Shown here: piece by piece, positions 22,468 through 29,598 of the stretch
How positions within the stretch are numbered: position 1 is the stretch's first letter
Layout of the letters: each line of letters begins with the position of its first letter
IMG/VR virus record: IMGVR_UViG_3300037584_004370
Location: 1-29,598 of that record
DNA length: 29,598 nt
Source of the DNA: a virus
Reading direction: 5' to 3' (one strand)
Position numbers and translations under genes: made by a program
The notes under the pieces: generated by a model
What the model was told of the DNA's origin: nothing
What the model saw: only the letters and a program-made list of their open reading frames with translations
The model's database searches: none

Positions 22468-23612
22468 TAAGTTAATTTCAAACTGTTAAAATGTTCATCT
22501 TCCAACATATCAATAACTTTTTTTGAATGTGGATATGGATCATCTGCTTTGTACCAATGATAAATGTAAATACCATTAACTACATGAAACTCATGACCAC
22601 CTTCTACAATTTTTTTATGTATTAAATTGTCTTGGCCAAGTGTATCTCCTGTATATGGAAAGCCACCAAGATGTTTCATTGTTCCAATGTGAACACATAG
22701 GAATGTTCCTGAGTAATGTCCTACTTCTTTTGGGTTAATATGTAATGAAGTTTTACCCCATTGTGCTTTTGCTAGTCTTTTGCCTAATTTTCTGTGATAA
22801 GTCATATCATGATTATGTGGATCTACTCCAGGAATCATCTGTCTCAAACTTGCAAGTCTATTTACCCTACAAGTAAATGCTTTGCCTTTTGGATTGTCCA
22901 TTATTGCTTGCTGCAACTGTAAGTACCAATCATAACAACAAAACATAGCATCATGATCTATTATTGCTAACCAATCATTATCATCATGTTGATTTAAACA
23001 ATCGTTATAGGCTGATCCCATACATCTTCTACCAAACTCATTATCATCCCAAGCTATGTGAGTCCAAATCCTAGGTTTACTTTTTTTAATACCCCAAAAA
23101 TATAAATCTTTGTGAGTTTTTTCATAAGTAAATTCAAAATCTACAAATATTTTTTCTATATCTAATACTTCTCTAACATCTGCCTCAGTTAAATTTTTAT
23201 AATAGTCAGACCACTCACCTTGTAGTAAAGGTGCATCTGATGGAGATGTTCTTCTAGTTCCATGCTCAGCTCTTCCTGTAGAGGCACAAGTAAACATAAA
23301 CAATCCACCTGGTTTAAGTAAATTTACGCAGTTTCTTAATGTATCTCTGTAATACATGTCGTGCTCAAAACATTCTGTGCTAACTACAATGTCAAACTTG
23401 ATATCAGAAACAAATTCGTGACCCTTACAAACAAAATCTACATTGGGTCCTTCACCAACATCTATTCCTATATACTTTGCGTTTTCAAAAAGAAATCTAG
23501 TATTACCATTTATATCTAATGATCCAATATCGAGTACGCTGCAATTTTTAAAATGAGGTTCAAACTTTGTTTTTACAGATTCTAAAAAATTTACCTGCTG
23601 TTGGTGAGCCAT
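22467..23612 (-). CDS. Methyltransferase-glycosyltransferase fusion (381 aa)
   Basis: Two domains are visible. Residues about 8-175 are a SAM-dependent methyltransferase: motif I VLDIGSLDINGN at 26-37, acidic YIGIDVG at 47-53, DIVVSTECFEH at 74-84, and LLKPGGLFMFT at 98-108. Residues about 180-370 look like a GT-A glycosyltransferase: AYNDCLNQHDDNDWLAIIDH with a DxD-like D219-H-D221, MIPGVDPHNHD, SGTFLCVHIGTMKHLGGFP and GQDNLIHKKIVEGGH, then YIYHWYK. The fusion could build and methylate a glycan on the virion or on the host surface. It stands between small basic genes and the head module. Start at ATG 23612. Confidence 0.85.
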   Translation of the reverse strand: MAHQQQVNFLESVKTKFEPHFKNCSVLDIGSLDINGNTRFLFENAKYIGIDVGEGPNVDFVCKGHEFVSDIKFDIVVSTECFEHDMYYRDTLRNCVNLLKPGGLFMFTCASTGRAEHGTRRTSPSDAPLLQGEWSDYYKNLTEADVREVLDIEKIFVDFEFTYEKTHKDLYFWGIKKSKPRIWTHIAWDDNEFGRRCMGSAYNDCLNQHDDNDWLAIIDHDAMFCCYDWYLQLQQAIMDNPKGKAFTCRVNRLASLRQMIPGVDPHNHDMTYHRKLGKRLAKAQWGKTSLHINPKEVGHYSGTFLCVHIGTMKHLGGFPYTGDTLGQDNLIHKKIVEGGHEFHVVNGIYIYHWYKADDPYPHSKKVIDMLEDEHFNSLKLT

Positions 23613-23621
23613 GCATGGTTT

Positions 23622-23801
23622 TTAGCCGATATTTTTAGTATTTGCAACTTTGTTTTTATTGATACCCTTTTTAATTACATATTCTTGAGTACCATTTGCT
23701 CCAGTTTCTACCTCTGATTTTAAATCCTTAAATAGAAGCTTTTCTTTGCGTATTTTAGCAGTATTTGCAGAATACGTTGTCAGTAATTTAGTGTCTCTCA
23801 T
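23622..23801 (-). CDS. Small basic hypothetical protein (59 aa)
   Basis: I prefer ATG 23801 (MRDTKLLTTYSANTAKIRKE) to the upstream ATG at 23846, because the longer version would run through most of the 46-aa gene. The short version overlaps that gene by 14 bases. The first 20 residues plus the basic region KIRKEKLLFKDLK look like a single helix, and the end GTQEYVIKKGINKNKVAN is a beta-type tail. No known family can be named; I have a sense of similar small proteins in marine phages. Confidence 0.65.
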   Translation of the reverse strand: MRDTKLLTTYSANTAKIRKEKLLFKDLKSEVETGANGTQEYVIKKGINKNKVANTKNIG

Positions 23802-23928
23802 ATATATTCTTGATCTTACCTTGAGCTTTAAGTTTTTTAAGATCACCTTTTGTAAGTTTAGTTAAATCTATTTTAACTTCTTCATATTGTCTTCTTGGTT
23901 TAAAAATATTTTTAATCCATCTCCACAT
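23788..23928 (-). CDS. Tiny hypothetical protein (46 aa)
   Basis: ATG 23928 is fused to the stop of the 110-aa gene (TAATG). The product MWRWIKNIFKPRRQYEEVKI is followed by DLTKLTKGDLKKLKAQGKIK and ends YERH. The aromatic/basic N-terminus could lie on a membrane; the rest is a charged helix. Support comes from the tight junctions at both ends and from clean non-overlap with the next start. Confidence 0.7.
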   Translation of the reverse strand: MWRWIKNIFKPRRQYEEVKIDLTKLTKGDLKKLKAQGKIKNIYERH

Positions 23929-24260
23929 TATGTTCTCACATTAGTTGGTTTAGGTCCTGAATTCCCTGCAGCTCTTTTTCTGCTGACAGCACTCGCCTTT
24001 TGCGACTTTGACATCGCTGTGGCTTTTGCAAGTGGTACGCACTTCGGGTATTTCCTTTTTGAACCACTCGCGGATTTTCTTCCACACTCCTGATACTTGC
24101 CACCTTTTTTCTTTGCTCCAATATCTACCCATTTTTCTGCAAACCATTTTGTTAATCCGCCTGTTTTCATTGCAGGCACACAATTAGGAACTGTACGGCC
24201 ACCTTTTTTCTTCATGCCCTTTTGAACATAGCCTTCCCAACATGTTCCTTTTTTATACAT
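23928..24260 (-). CDS. Cys/Lys-rich protein with duplicated CVP modules (110 aa)
   Basis: The protein contains two similar halves. The first is TCWEGYVQKGMKKKGGRTVP followed by NCVPAMK, the second is GAKKKGGKYQECGRKSASGS followed by KRKYPKCVPLAK. Each has a KKKGG turn, one cysteine before or after it and a CVP end (C7/C27 and C59/C74). The C-terminus is basic and disordered. C-x-GY-Q-GMKKK-GK-VPNCVP is a motif I have seen in many marine phage proteins without known function. Metal or nucleic-acid binding is plausible. TAATG junctions on both sides. Confidence 0.75.
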   Translation of the reverse strand: MYKKGTCWEGYVQKGMKKKGGRTVPNCVPAMKTGGLTKWFAEKWVDIGAKKKGGKYQECGRKSASGSKRKYPKCVPLAKATAMSKSQKASAVSRKRAAGNSGPKPTNVRT

Positions 24261-24733
24261 TATCTTCCTAACAGTGATTTATCTCTGTTCGTCAATTTAC
24301 TGCCGCCATGCATTTTAATTCCATACTTAACATCAGTTTTTGCGTCAGATCTTTTACCAGCACCTCTTACACCGCTTTTCATAATTTCAATTATGTTTCT
24401 ACCACCAGCTTTTCGGTATTGTTTGTATCCATATTTAATTCCTTTGGTTAACAAACCACCAACTAATTTTTTTTCTGGATTAATAGTCATAAGTGTTCTT
24501 GCTTGTTTAGCGTGAAGCTTTGATGCTTTTTTTAAACCCTTAACAACACCTTTAATTTTAACTTCCATTCCTACTTTTGCTTTTTTAGGTCCCCAATCTT
24601 TTCTTCTTACACCAGAAGGATCTTTTGCTTTACCTGCACAAATTTTACTAGCGTATGCATTAGCATATGCTGACGGGTATACCTTAAATTTTCTTTTTGC
24701 TGCCGCTTTACCTCTTGGACATAATTTAGTCAT
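24260..24733 (-). CDS. Lysine-rich conserved protein (157 aa)
   Basis: The N-terminal MTKLCPRGKAAAKRKFKVYP followed by SAYANAYASKICAGKAKDPS is a very conserved opening of small marine phage proteins, in my recollection. The rest is basic with glycine-rich turns (GGLLTKGIKYGYKQYRKAGG) and ends with KLTNRDKSLLGR. Two cysteines (C5, C32) flank the conserved YANAYASK helix and may bind metal. No enzyme motif is visible. It lies next to the 110-aa Cys protein and a holin-like gene. A nucleic-acid binding role is inference. Confidence 0.75.
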   Translation of the reverse strand: MTKLCPRGKAAAKRKFKVYPSAYANAYASKICAGKAKDPSGVRRKDWGPKKAKVGMEVKIKGVVKGLKKASKLHAKQARTLMTINPEKKLVGGLLTKGIKYGYKQYRKAGGRNIIEIMKSGVRGAGKRSDAKTDVKYGIKMHGGSKLTNRDKSLLGR

Positions 24734-25117
24734 CTATTTTTTTCCTCCCTTAAATATTTGAGTTCCCTTAATACCAAAAATACTTCCCACGACAAGGATC
24801 CAAAGTGTACTGAACCAGGTCGGGAGTGCCGCGAAGTGTTCGAAAAAAGTTTTTACCTTATCAAGAGCTCCCGGATCCTCCGAGAAGACTCCCCAAGCGA
24901 GTACAATTATTGGAGCGGACAATATTATAAGAACGAACTCGTCCTTGTAATCGTTTTGTCTAGCTTCTAATAATTTACCTTGGTATTGTTCCTCACCTCG
25001 AGCTTGACGCTCTGCGTGTAGCAATTGTGCGTCTGACATTGCTACTTTTGCCTTTTGCTTGTTAGCATAAATTTTTGAACCAGCACTTACTGCTAATTTA
25101 ATTGCACTTAACCACAT
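24734..25117 (-). CDS. Holin-like membrane protein (127 aa)
   Basis: A short amphipathic/weakly hydrophobic N-terminus (MWLSAIKLAVSAGSKIYANK) and a charged helix (AERQARGEEQYQGKLLEARQ) precede two transmembrane helices: about 61-78 (FVLIILSAPIIVLAWGVF) and about 98-116 (LPTWFSTLWILVVGSIFGI). A basic tail, FKGGKK, follows. This resembles two-TM holins and similar proteins in marine phages. The endolysin is encoded some 11 kb away, which is unusual but known. The start overlaps the end of the LAGLIDADG gene by 20 bases. Function as a holin is inferred from topology. Confidence 0.7.
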   Translation of the reverse strand: MWLSAIKLAVSAGSKIYANKQKAKVAMSDAQLLHAERQARGEEQYQGKLLEARQNDYKDEFVLIILSAPIIVLAWGVFSEDPGALDKVKTFFEHFAALPTWFSTLWILVVGSIFGIKGTQIFKGGKK

Positions 25118-25439
25118 TATATTTCTCCTGTCTTCTAATACACATATATTCTATCAAAATATCGATGCAATCGTAAGCCCTACCACCTGAGAGCTTCCAT
25201 TTGTACGTTTGTGACCAATGAGATTTTCTTAATCTAGGTTTTACTACTTTTCCACCAAAAAATTCGGCAAATTTATTTACAGAATCTTTATCACACATTT
25301 CAACAGAACATTGAAAGGATTTTCTACCATCTCCCTTACCCCAAACACCGAAACTTCCTTCGCCATCAAACAGTCCAGCCAAAAATATAATTTTATTTCT
25401 TTTTGGCAGCTTTTCGTAAGAATTTTTTAGCTTGTGCAA
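25098..25439 (-). CDS. LAGLIDADG-type homing endonuclease (113 aa)
   Basis: The segment IIFLAGLFDGEGSFGVWGKG carries one LAGLIDADG motif (about 18-30) with the acidic residues that bind Mg2+. The rest (SVEMCDKDSVNKFAEFFGGK, WKLSGGRAYDCIDILIEYM) fits the alpha-beta core of the single-motif class, which acts as a homodimer. The frame opens with TTG at 25439, eight bases after GAGG; an in-frame stop lies just upstream, so no ATG is possible. It overlaps the 44-aa gene at its start and the holin-like gene at its end. It would cut a specific site, probably in related phages lacking the insertion. Confidence 0.85.
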   Translation of the reverse strand: MHKLKNSYEKLPKRNKIIFLAGLFDGEGSFGVWGKGDGRKSFQCSVEMCDKDSVNKFAEFFGGKVVKPRLRKSHWSQTYKWKLSGGRAYDCIDILIEYMCIRRQEKYNVVKCN

Positions 25440-25527
25440 TGATTAATCCTCGTGGGTTGGGTCCTTTTTTTGGGGGTGGTCCATATTTTATTCCCCCACT
25501 CAAGCCTTTTTCTTTATTTCTTCTCAA
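25393..25527 (-). CDS. Overlapping TTG-start Pro/Lys-rich small protein (44 aa)
   Basis: A frame beginning TTG 25527, inside the last codons of the portal gene, encodes LRRNKEKGLSGGIKYGPPPK followed by KGPNPRGLIIAQAKKFLRKA. The GIKYGPPPKKGPNP core resembles a group of tiny marine-phage proteins that I remember (IKYGPPP-K-GPN). It overlaps the portal by 14 bases and the endonuclease by 47 bases in another frame. A second TTG in the same frame is possible. It accounts for the 75-base gap and its unusual G-rich plus-strand run. Function unknown. Confidence 0.6.
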   Translation of the reverse strand: MRRNKEKGLSGGIKYGPPPKKGPNPRGLIIAQAKKFLRKAAKKK

Positions 25528-27838
25528 TTTTGTCTCTCGCTATCTCTAATCTTTCATCAGATTGTGAATCTTGTTGTGCTAATCGATCATATTCGAATTC
25601 CATTCGTTGATTATTTGTAATTCTCTCTTGTTCAGCTCTAAATCTAGTCTCTTCTGCTTTTCTTTGTAGATCCATTGCTCTTAAATCAACTTCTTGTTGT
25701 TTAATTTTAACTAATGGGTCTTGTTTTGCACCTGATGCTGCCATTTCACCCTTAACAAGTGACTCTGTAATCTCTGCTACAGCAGTTGCAACAGAATTAT
25801 CGTATGCAATTTGAAATTCTTCTGGACTTTGTTGCTGCAGTTGCATCATATTTGGATCATTTTGCATTTGTTCCATAACTTCTTTTCTAGCTTTAAAAGA
25901 AACATGGTCAGATACGTGTGCTTGGAGCAATGCGTACACTGGTGGATTAATTTGTACCATTCTTGATTGCATAAATGCCATGTGAGCAGCAATATGTGCA
26001 TCGTGATCTTGAAATTCAAAAGCAGTTGCAAACTTCATCTGCAATGCTCTAGCATTTTCTTTAGCAGGATCCATAGGTTCTGGTTGTCTTGGTGGTGGTT
26101 TCAATAAAGTTTCTATTTGTTTTGTACCAAGTGCTTCGTAAACTCTTCTGTATGCTTCGTGTAAATTATGCATTTGAGGATTTGATTGTGCAATTTGTAA
26201 TTGTGCTTGGGCTAAAGTAACTCTTTGAGCCATTGACATAATATTTGGATCAGCAACAGGTAAAATATCTACTCTTTCATCAAAATCAGATTGTTTAATT
26301 TGTCTTGGACCACCATAAACATCGTAAGGATATTCTGGTGGGAGACTGCTTGCACAAATTCTTGCTAAAATTTTAAATTCTAGACGCATTGCATAGTAAC
26401 ATCTTTTGTGAACACCACTCATTACTCTGCTTCCACGCTCCATAAGAGCTACTGTTGTTCCTACAGCTCTATTTTGTACATCATTACCAATGTTTTGATC
26501 TGTAATAGCTGCAAATTTTTGTCCTGCTTGTACTACAAAACCAAGTAAGTTGTATAAAGTTACTGAAGGCTCTGTAAAAGGTAAATTAAAAAATTGATCT
26601 CTTATGTTTCCGCCAGGTGCATCTACATCTCTAAACTCTCCTGGTTGTATAGGTTGATCATCATCTCTAACTCTTATACCTCTAGACTTAAATCCTGCTG
26701 GTAAATTTTTCAAAGTACCTGCATCCATTAGCTGTCTCAAAGCTTGTGTTGCTGCTCTAGACAAACCACCAATCATATGTGTTAAGCCAAAACCATAAAA
26801 ACCAAGACCAGGTAAAAATTTGTAGTGAACAAAAAATTCTACTCTTGCATAACCCGGATCATCAGGCATATAATTTCTGTATATAGATAAAACCTCACCG
26901 CTTCCTTCATCAATACTAACTATGTAAGGAATTTTTATTTTTTTTGCTTTATCATCAAAGTTTTCATAATCATCTAAATTTAAATCAACATGCATTTCTA
27001 AAATGTTATGCATGTAATCTGTTTCAGTTTTCTTAATACCTTCTAATTCATTTAATTTTTTTTGTAGTGAATCTGGTTCGTTGTCAGATTCTGTTAATTC
27101 TATATCTCTGTAGAAACCTGCTGCTTGTTTTTTAATTACATCGTTTTGTGTCATCTTAACAACATGAGTAATTCTTTCACAATCTTTTAAGTCAGATGCA
27201 TAATAAGGAACTACTAGATCTTCTGCAGGTATAAATTTTGATACTGCTCTATTGAGCATTGCATCGTAATAAACTTTTTTAAATGTTGACCCAGATAGCG
27301 GCAAATAAAATAACATCTGATCCATGTCAGGTGTGTATTCTTCCATCTCTTCCATAAGAAGATAATTCATGTAGTCTTTAACTCTATCTGCTTGTCCTTC
27401 TGTAGCCGGTGTCTTTAATCCAACGACCTGTGTTCTTACAGGGCCATCACTAGGTACAAGTTCTTTAAAAGCTTGAGCTTGGAATTGTGTAACACTTTCT
27501 GCTAATAACGGATGAGTGACACTAGAAGCTCCTCTAAAAGGTTTTGTTACTTCTTTGTATTGTGTTCCAAGTAAATCAAGTCCTTTGATATAAGCGTCTT
27601 CCCATTCTTTTCTTGATAGCTTATCTTTTTTATATTCAGCAACTAAATCACTAGCCATGGATTTAAGAGTTCTCTCATCCATGTCCTCTGCTAAGTTTGC
27701 ATTAAAATCTTGTTCTGGAGCTTCAGTAATCTCCTCTTCACCTTCGATAGTGACTTCAGGTAAACCCTCAGGTTGTTCCTGAATTGTCTCTTCTACTTGT
27801 GTATCTTCAATGATTTCGTTGTTCTTTTCTACAGCCAT
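25514..27838 (-). CDS. Portal protein, P22 gp1-like (774 aa)
   Basis: After an acidic N-terminus (about 1-55), the body has RGASSVTHPLLAESVTQFQA at about 103-122, LFYLPLSGSTFKKVYYDAML at about 178-197, FIPAEDLVVPYYASDLKDCE and FFVHYKFLPGLGFYGFGLTH, followed by ATQALRQLMDAGTLKNLPAG, the typical portal stem/wing region. The GFKSRGIRVRDDDQPIQPGE segment and NRAVGTTVALMERGSRVMSG are also conserved in the large podovirus-type portals. The final 75 residues form a long coiled coil, like the barrel of P22 gp1. It forms the dodecameric DNA gate at one capsid vertex, binding the terminase and then the adaptors. Confidence 0.9.
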   Translation of the reverse strand: MAVEKNNEIIEDTQVEETIQEQPEGLPEVTIEGEEEITEAPEQDFNANLAEDMDERTLKSMASDLVAEYKKDKLSRKEWEDAYIKGLDLLGTQYKEVTKPFRGASSVTHPLLAESVTQFQAQAFKELVPSDGPVRTQVVGLKTPATEGQADRVKDYMNYLLMEEMEEYTPDMDQMLFYLPLSGSTFKKVYYDAMLNRAVSKFIPAEDLVVPYYASDLKDCERITHVVKMTQNDVIKKQAAGFYRDIELTESDNEPDSLQKKLNELEGIKKTETDYMHNILEMHVDLNLDDYENFDDKAKKIKIPYIVSIDEGSGEVLSIYRNYMPDDPGYARVEFFVHYKFLPGLGFYGFGLTHMIGGLSRAATQALRQLMDAGTLKNLPAGFKSRGIRVRDDDQPIQPGEFRDVDAPGGNIRDQFFNLPFTEPSVTLYNLLGFVVQAGQKFAAITDQNIGNDVQNRAVGTTVALMERGSRVMSGVHKRCYYAMRLEFKILARICASSLPPEYPYDVYGGPRQIKQSDFDERVDILPVADPNIMSMAQRVTLAQAQLQIAQSNPQMHNLHEAYRRVYEALGTKQIETLLKPPPRQPEPMDPAKENARALQMKFATAFEFQDHDAHIAAHMAFMQSRMVQINPPVYALLQAHVSDHVSFKARKEVMEQMQNDPNMMQLQQQSPEEFQIAYDNSVATAVAEITESLVKGEMAASGAKQDPLVKIKQQEVDLRAMDLQRKAEETRFRAEQERITNNQRMEFEYDRLAQQDSQSDERLEIARDKIEKK

Positions 27839-27846
27839 GATTTATA

Positions 27847-29598
27847 CTACCTTATTGGTTTAAATATATCTACTACTAAACCTCCAGTAGATTTATAGGT
27901 TTTAAGTGTTTGCCTCATTAGTGGATTTACTTTTATAGCAAATGCATCGAAATACAAGTTTGGATCTGCTGCATCCATAAATTTGTAAGAACCTTTATCT
28001 TTTAAAGAATTATACTCATCTACTGAAATTGCATCATCATGGTATTTAGAAGTAAATTTTTTACCTTTCATACCAGAACTCTCTGGATAATCGAAGCTAT
28101 CTGTTTGTTTTATTTTATATGGCTTTTTGGGATCAGACAAAGAAACTTTAATTGGCCCTGCCTTAGTATCATAAAATCGTGCATCTCTTTTCATAAGATC
28201 TGGTAAAACAGCTTTACCCTTTTTTCCTATTCCCTTACCACTTGCATAACCGTAAAATCTTTCGTTACCTGCTTTGTATCCTTGCCTAAAACTTAATTTG
28301 TCAAAAGGAATAACGGCAACATAATCAGCATTCTCTTTTGCTGCTTTATTCATTAGGTATTTAAGTGCATGATCTCCGTAAGAGTCTGCCTCAACCAAAG
28401 GAAAATAATCAAAAGCTTTATCTGAATAATCATCTTTGGCTCTGTATGTTTGGTTAATCTTTCTATTAACATCTGCTAAGTCTTTCATAATTGCATTAGC
28501 TCTATTTGTTTGACCTTGCTCTATTGCTGTATCTACTTCTTTAAGTAGCTGCGATCTATTTTTTGAAAGTAAACTAATTTCTAAATCTTTTTGAAAAGGG
28601 TTAATTCTTTTTGTGCCATCAAGTTGTTCAAATTTAGTTAAGGCTTTTGCAACTTTTTGATTAGCGTCTGATTGTATTTCATGAATCATTAACACTTTTT
28701 TATTATCTGGAGTAAATCTTGTATCAAACCTAACATGATATACCATGTTTTGGTTTACACCATCGAAGTGTCCAAATGTTTTTCTAAGTGCAGAGTTTCC
28801 TGGTATATCTTCATTTAATCTAAAAACTGTTTCTCTATAATCATCACCGCCTTGTAATGTATAGCTTGATTCATTTTTATATCTTGTTGCAATATTTTTA
28901 TCTGTGTATGGTTTTATAACTTTATTGGTTTCACCTATAAGTTGATTGATTTTTATTTTTTGTTGTTGGCTTAGGTCTTGTGATTTATTAATTTTTTTTA
29001 AATGATCTACAACTCCTTTACCTGCTTTAGAAATTGTAGAAGCATCCATTGAAGTTTTCATTGAAGCTGCTTTGTATGCTGCTTCTGTAAGTTCCTCACC
29101 AACTCCTAGTAAATTTTTTGTTTCAGCTTGTTTTGCTAAATCAGCTAAAGTTTTTCTAATAACTTCTCCTTGAACATTTAATACTTCACCTGCACCTTTA
29201 GGTAATCCTAACTCTACTGGTTGTAATCTATTAACAGGATTTAATTTTATCATTGCACCTAAAGTATTAGCATCTAACTTAAGACCAAATTTTTGTGCAG
29301 CATATAACAACCCACCTGTTAGTTCTCCCGCTTCGTCAAAGTTTGCAAGGTTAGCATCGAAAAGTTCTTCTTTATTAATTGTAACTTCTTTACCTTTAAA
29401 CGGACCACTGTCATATTTAAATTGCTTGGGTCCTCTTTCAGTTTTACTTGCTGGTTTACCAAATATTTTAAAGTTTACTTTTCTTGTAGATGTTAAATGA
29501 TCTAGCCATTCATCTGCAGAAAACTTACCTCTACCTTTTTTCATGATCCAATCATAAGTAGATGATCCAAACATAGGAGCAGTATCGTCTCCCATATG
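27847..29598 (-). CDS. Large polyvalent/internal-type protein, C-terminal part
   Basis: The frame is open to the right edge, with an ATG at 29595, so the true start may be beyond the window. The part seen (582 aa) contains SSTYDWIMKKGRGKFSADEW near the start and YRETVFRLNEDIPGNSALRK at about 253-272. FGHFDGVNQNMVYHVRFDTR follows at about 274-293, and then HEIQSDANQ at about 305-313. That order (YRE, HFDGVN, R-DTR, EIQSD-Q) recalls domains of large polyvalent phage proteins. The last third has a PFDKLSFRQGYKAGNERFYG segment. Such proteins are often injected or packaged. The function cannot be fixed; it precedes the portal by eight bases. Confidence 0.7.
   Translation of the reverse strand, partial: HMGDDTAPMFGSSTYDWIMKKGRGKFSADEWLDHLTSTRKVNFKIFGKPASKTERGPKQFKYDSGPFKGKEVTINKEELFDANLANFDEAGELTGGLLYAAQKFGLKLDANTLGAMIKLNPVNRLQPVELGLPKGAGEVLNVQGEVIRKTLADLAKQAETKNLLGVGEELTEAAYKAASMKTSMDASTISKAGKGVVDHLKKINKSQDLSQQQKIKINQLIGETNKVIKPYTDKNIATRYKNESSYTLQGGDDYRETVFRLNEDIPGNSALRKTFGHFDGVNQNMVYHVRFDTRFTPDNKKVLMIHEIQSDANQKVAKALTKFEQLDGTKRINPFQKDLEISLLSKNRSQLLKEVDTAIEQGQTNRANAIMKDLADVNRKINQTYRAKDDYSDKAFDYFPLVEADSYGDHALKYLMNKAAKENADYVAVIPFDKLSFRQGYKAGNERFYGYASGKGIGKKGKAVLPDLMKRDARFYDTKAGPIKVSLSDPKKPYKIKQTDSFDYPESSGMKGKKFTSKYHDDAISVDEYNSLKDKGSYKFMDAADPNLYFDAFAIKVNPLMRQTLKTYKSTGGLVVDIFKPIR

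Noticed and set aside
24222-24515. Plus-strand frame of 97 codons
   Set aside because: It is antisense to two lysine-rich genes whose conserved openings are recognisable; the hydrophobic composition results from reading lysine codons backwards.
25450-25490. G-rich plus-strand run as a possible quadruplex or packaging signal
   Set aside because: It is the complement of Pro and Gly codons of the 44-aa small protein; coding accounts for it.
1-29598. tRNA genes, CRISPR arrays, integrase, repressor or attachment site
   Set aside because: No cloverleaf, spaced repeat or lysogeny gene could be recognised on either strand; the window is filled by late genes.

Overview
This is the structural and late-gene region of a tailed dsDNA bacteriophage. 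Every convincing gene lies on the minus strand, so transcription runs from position 29598 towards position 1. The DNA is strongly AT-rich by eye, genes are packed with 1-40 base overlaps, and stop/start fusions of the TAATG or ATGA type are frequent. Many proteins resemble families I know from marine phages of SAR11-like, cyanobacterial or other oligotrophic hosts. The portal, adaptor and tail-nozzle-like proteins are podovirus-like, and I see no sheath, tape measure, replication, integrase or repressor gene. A marine podovirus, possibly infecting an AT-rich alphaproteobacterium, is the best guess; the host is inference.

Layout in transcription order. (A) 29598-25514: C-terminal part of a large protein running off the edge, then a P22-like portal. 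(B) 25527-23622: an overlooked TTG-start small gene, a single-motif LAGLIDADG endonuclease, a holin-like two-TM protein, and several small lysine-rich or Cys-bearing proteins. (C) 23612-22249: a methyltransferase-glycosyltransferase fusion and a small coiled protein. (D) 22289-18770: head module with a GroES-like co-chaperonin, scaffold, conserved linker protein, decoration-like protein and major capsid protein, closed by a strong intrinsic terminator. (E) 18686-15658: a possible promoter/inverted repeat, small beta-rich virion proteins, a cUUCGg hairpin, small basic and membrane proteins, and a possible spanin-like pair. (F) 15654-13083: NodU-type carbamoyltransferase, an Fe(II)/2-oxoglutarate oxygenase and an M15 endolysin. 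(G) 13083-7302: two overlapping tiny genes, head-tail adaptor/neck proteins, a virion protein with nested WG-box repeats, a Gly-rich tail fibre and a probable fibre chaperone. (H) 7270-1: a DUF6065-like protein and five more oxygenase-like genes interleaved with the tail-nozzle-like protein, a possible ejection protein and small conserved genes; the last is cut by the left edge.

The scaffold, capsid, decoration and portal proteins should build the head with the co-chaperonin helping folding. The adaptors and the 717-residue protein should form the neck and tail, and the repeat protein and Gly-rich fibre should meet the host. The striking accessory content is the density of modification enzymes inside this late operon: six oxygenase-like proteins, a carbamoyltransferase and a methyltransferase-glycosyltransferase. 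Whether they act on virion proteins, host surface glycans or host metabolism cannot be told from sequence alone. Five small genes, 824-964, 12861-13022, 16335-16430, 16240-16338 and 25393-25527, plus 1301-1465, 12952-13083 and 23788-23928, were found by reading the minus strand by hand.
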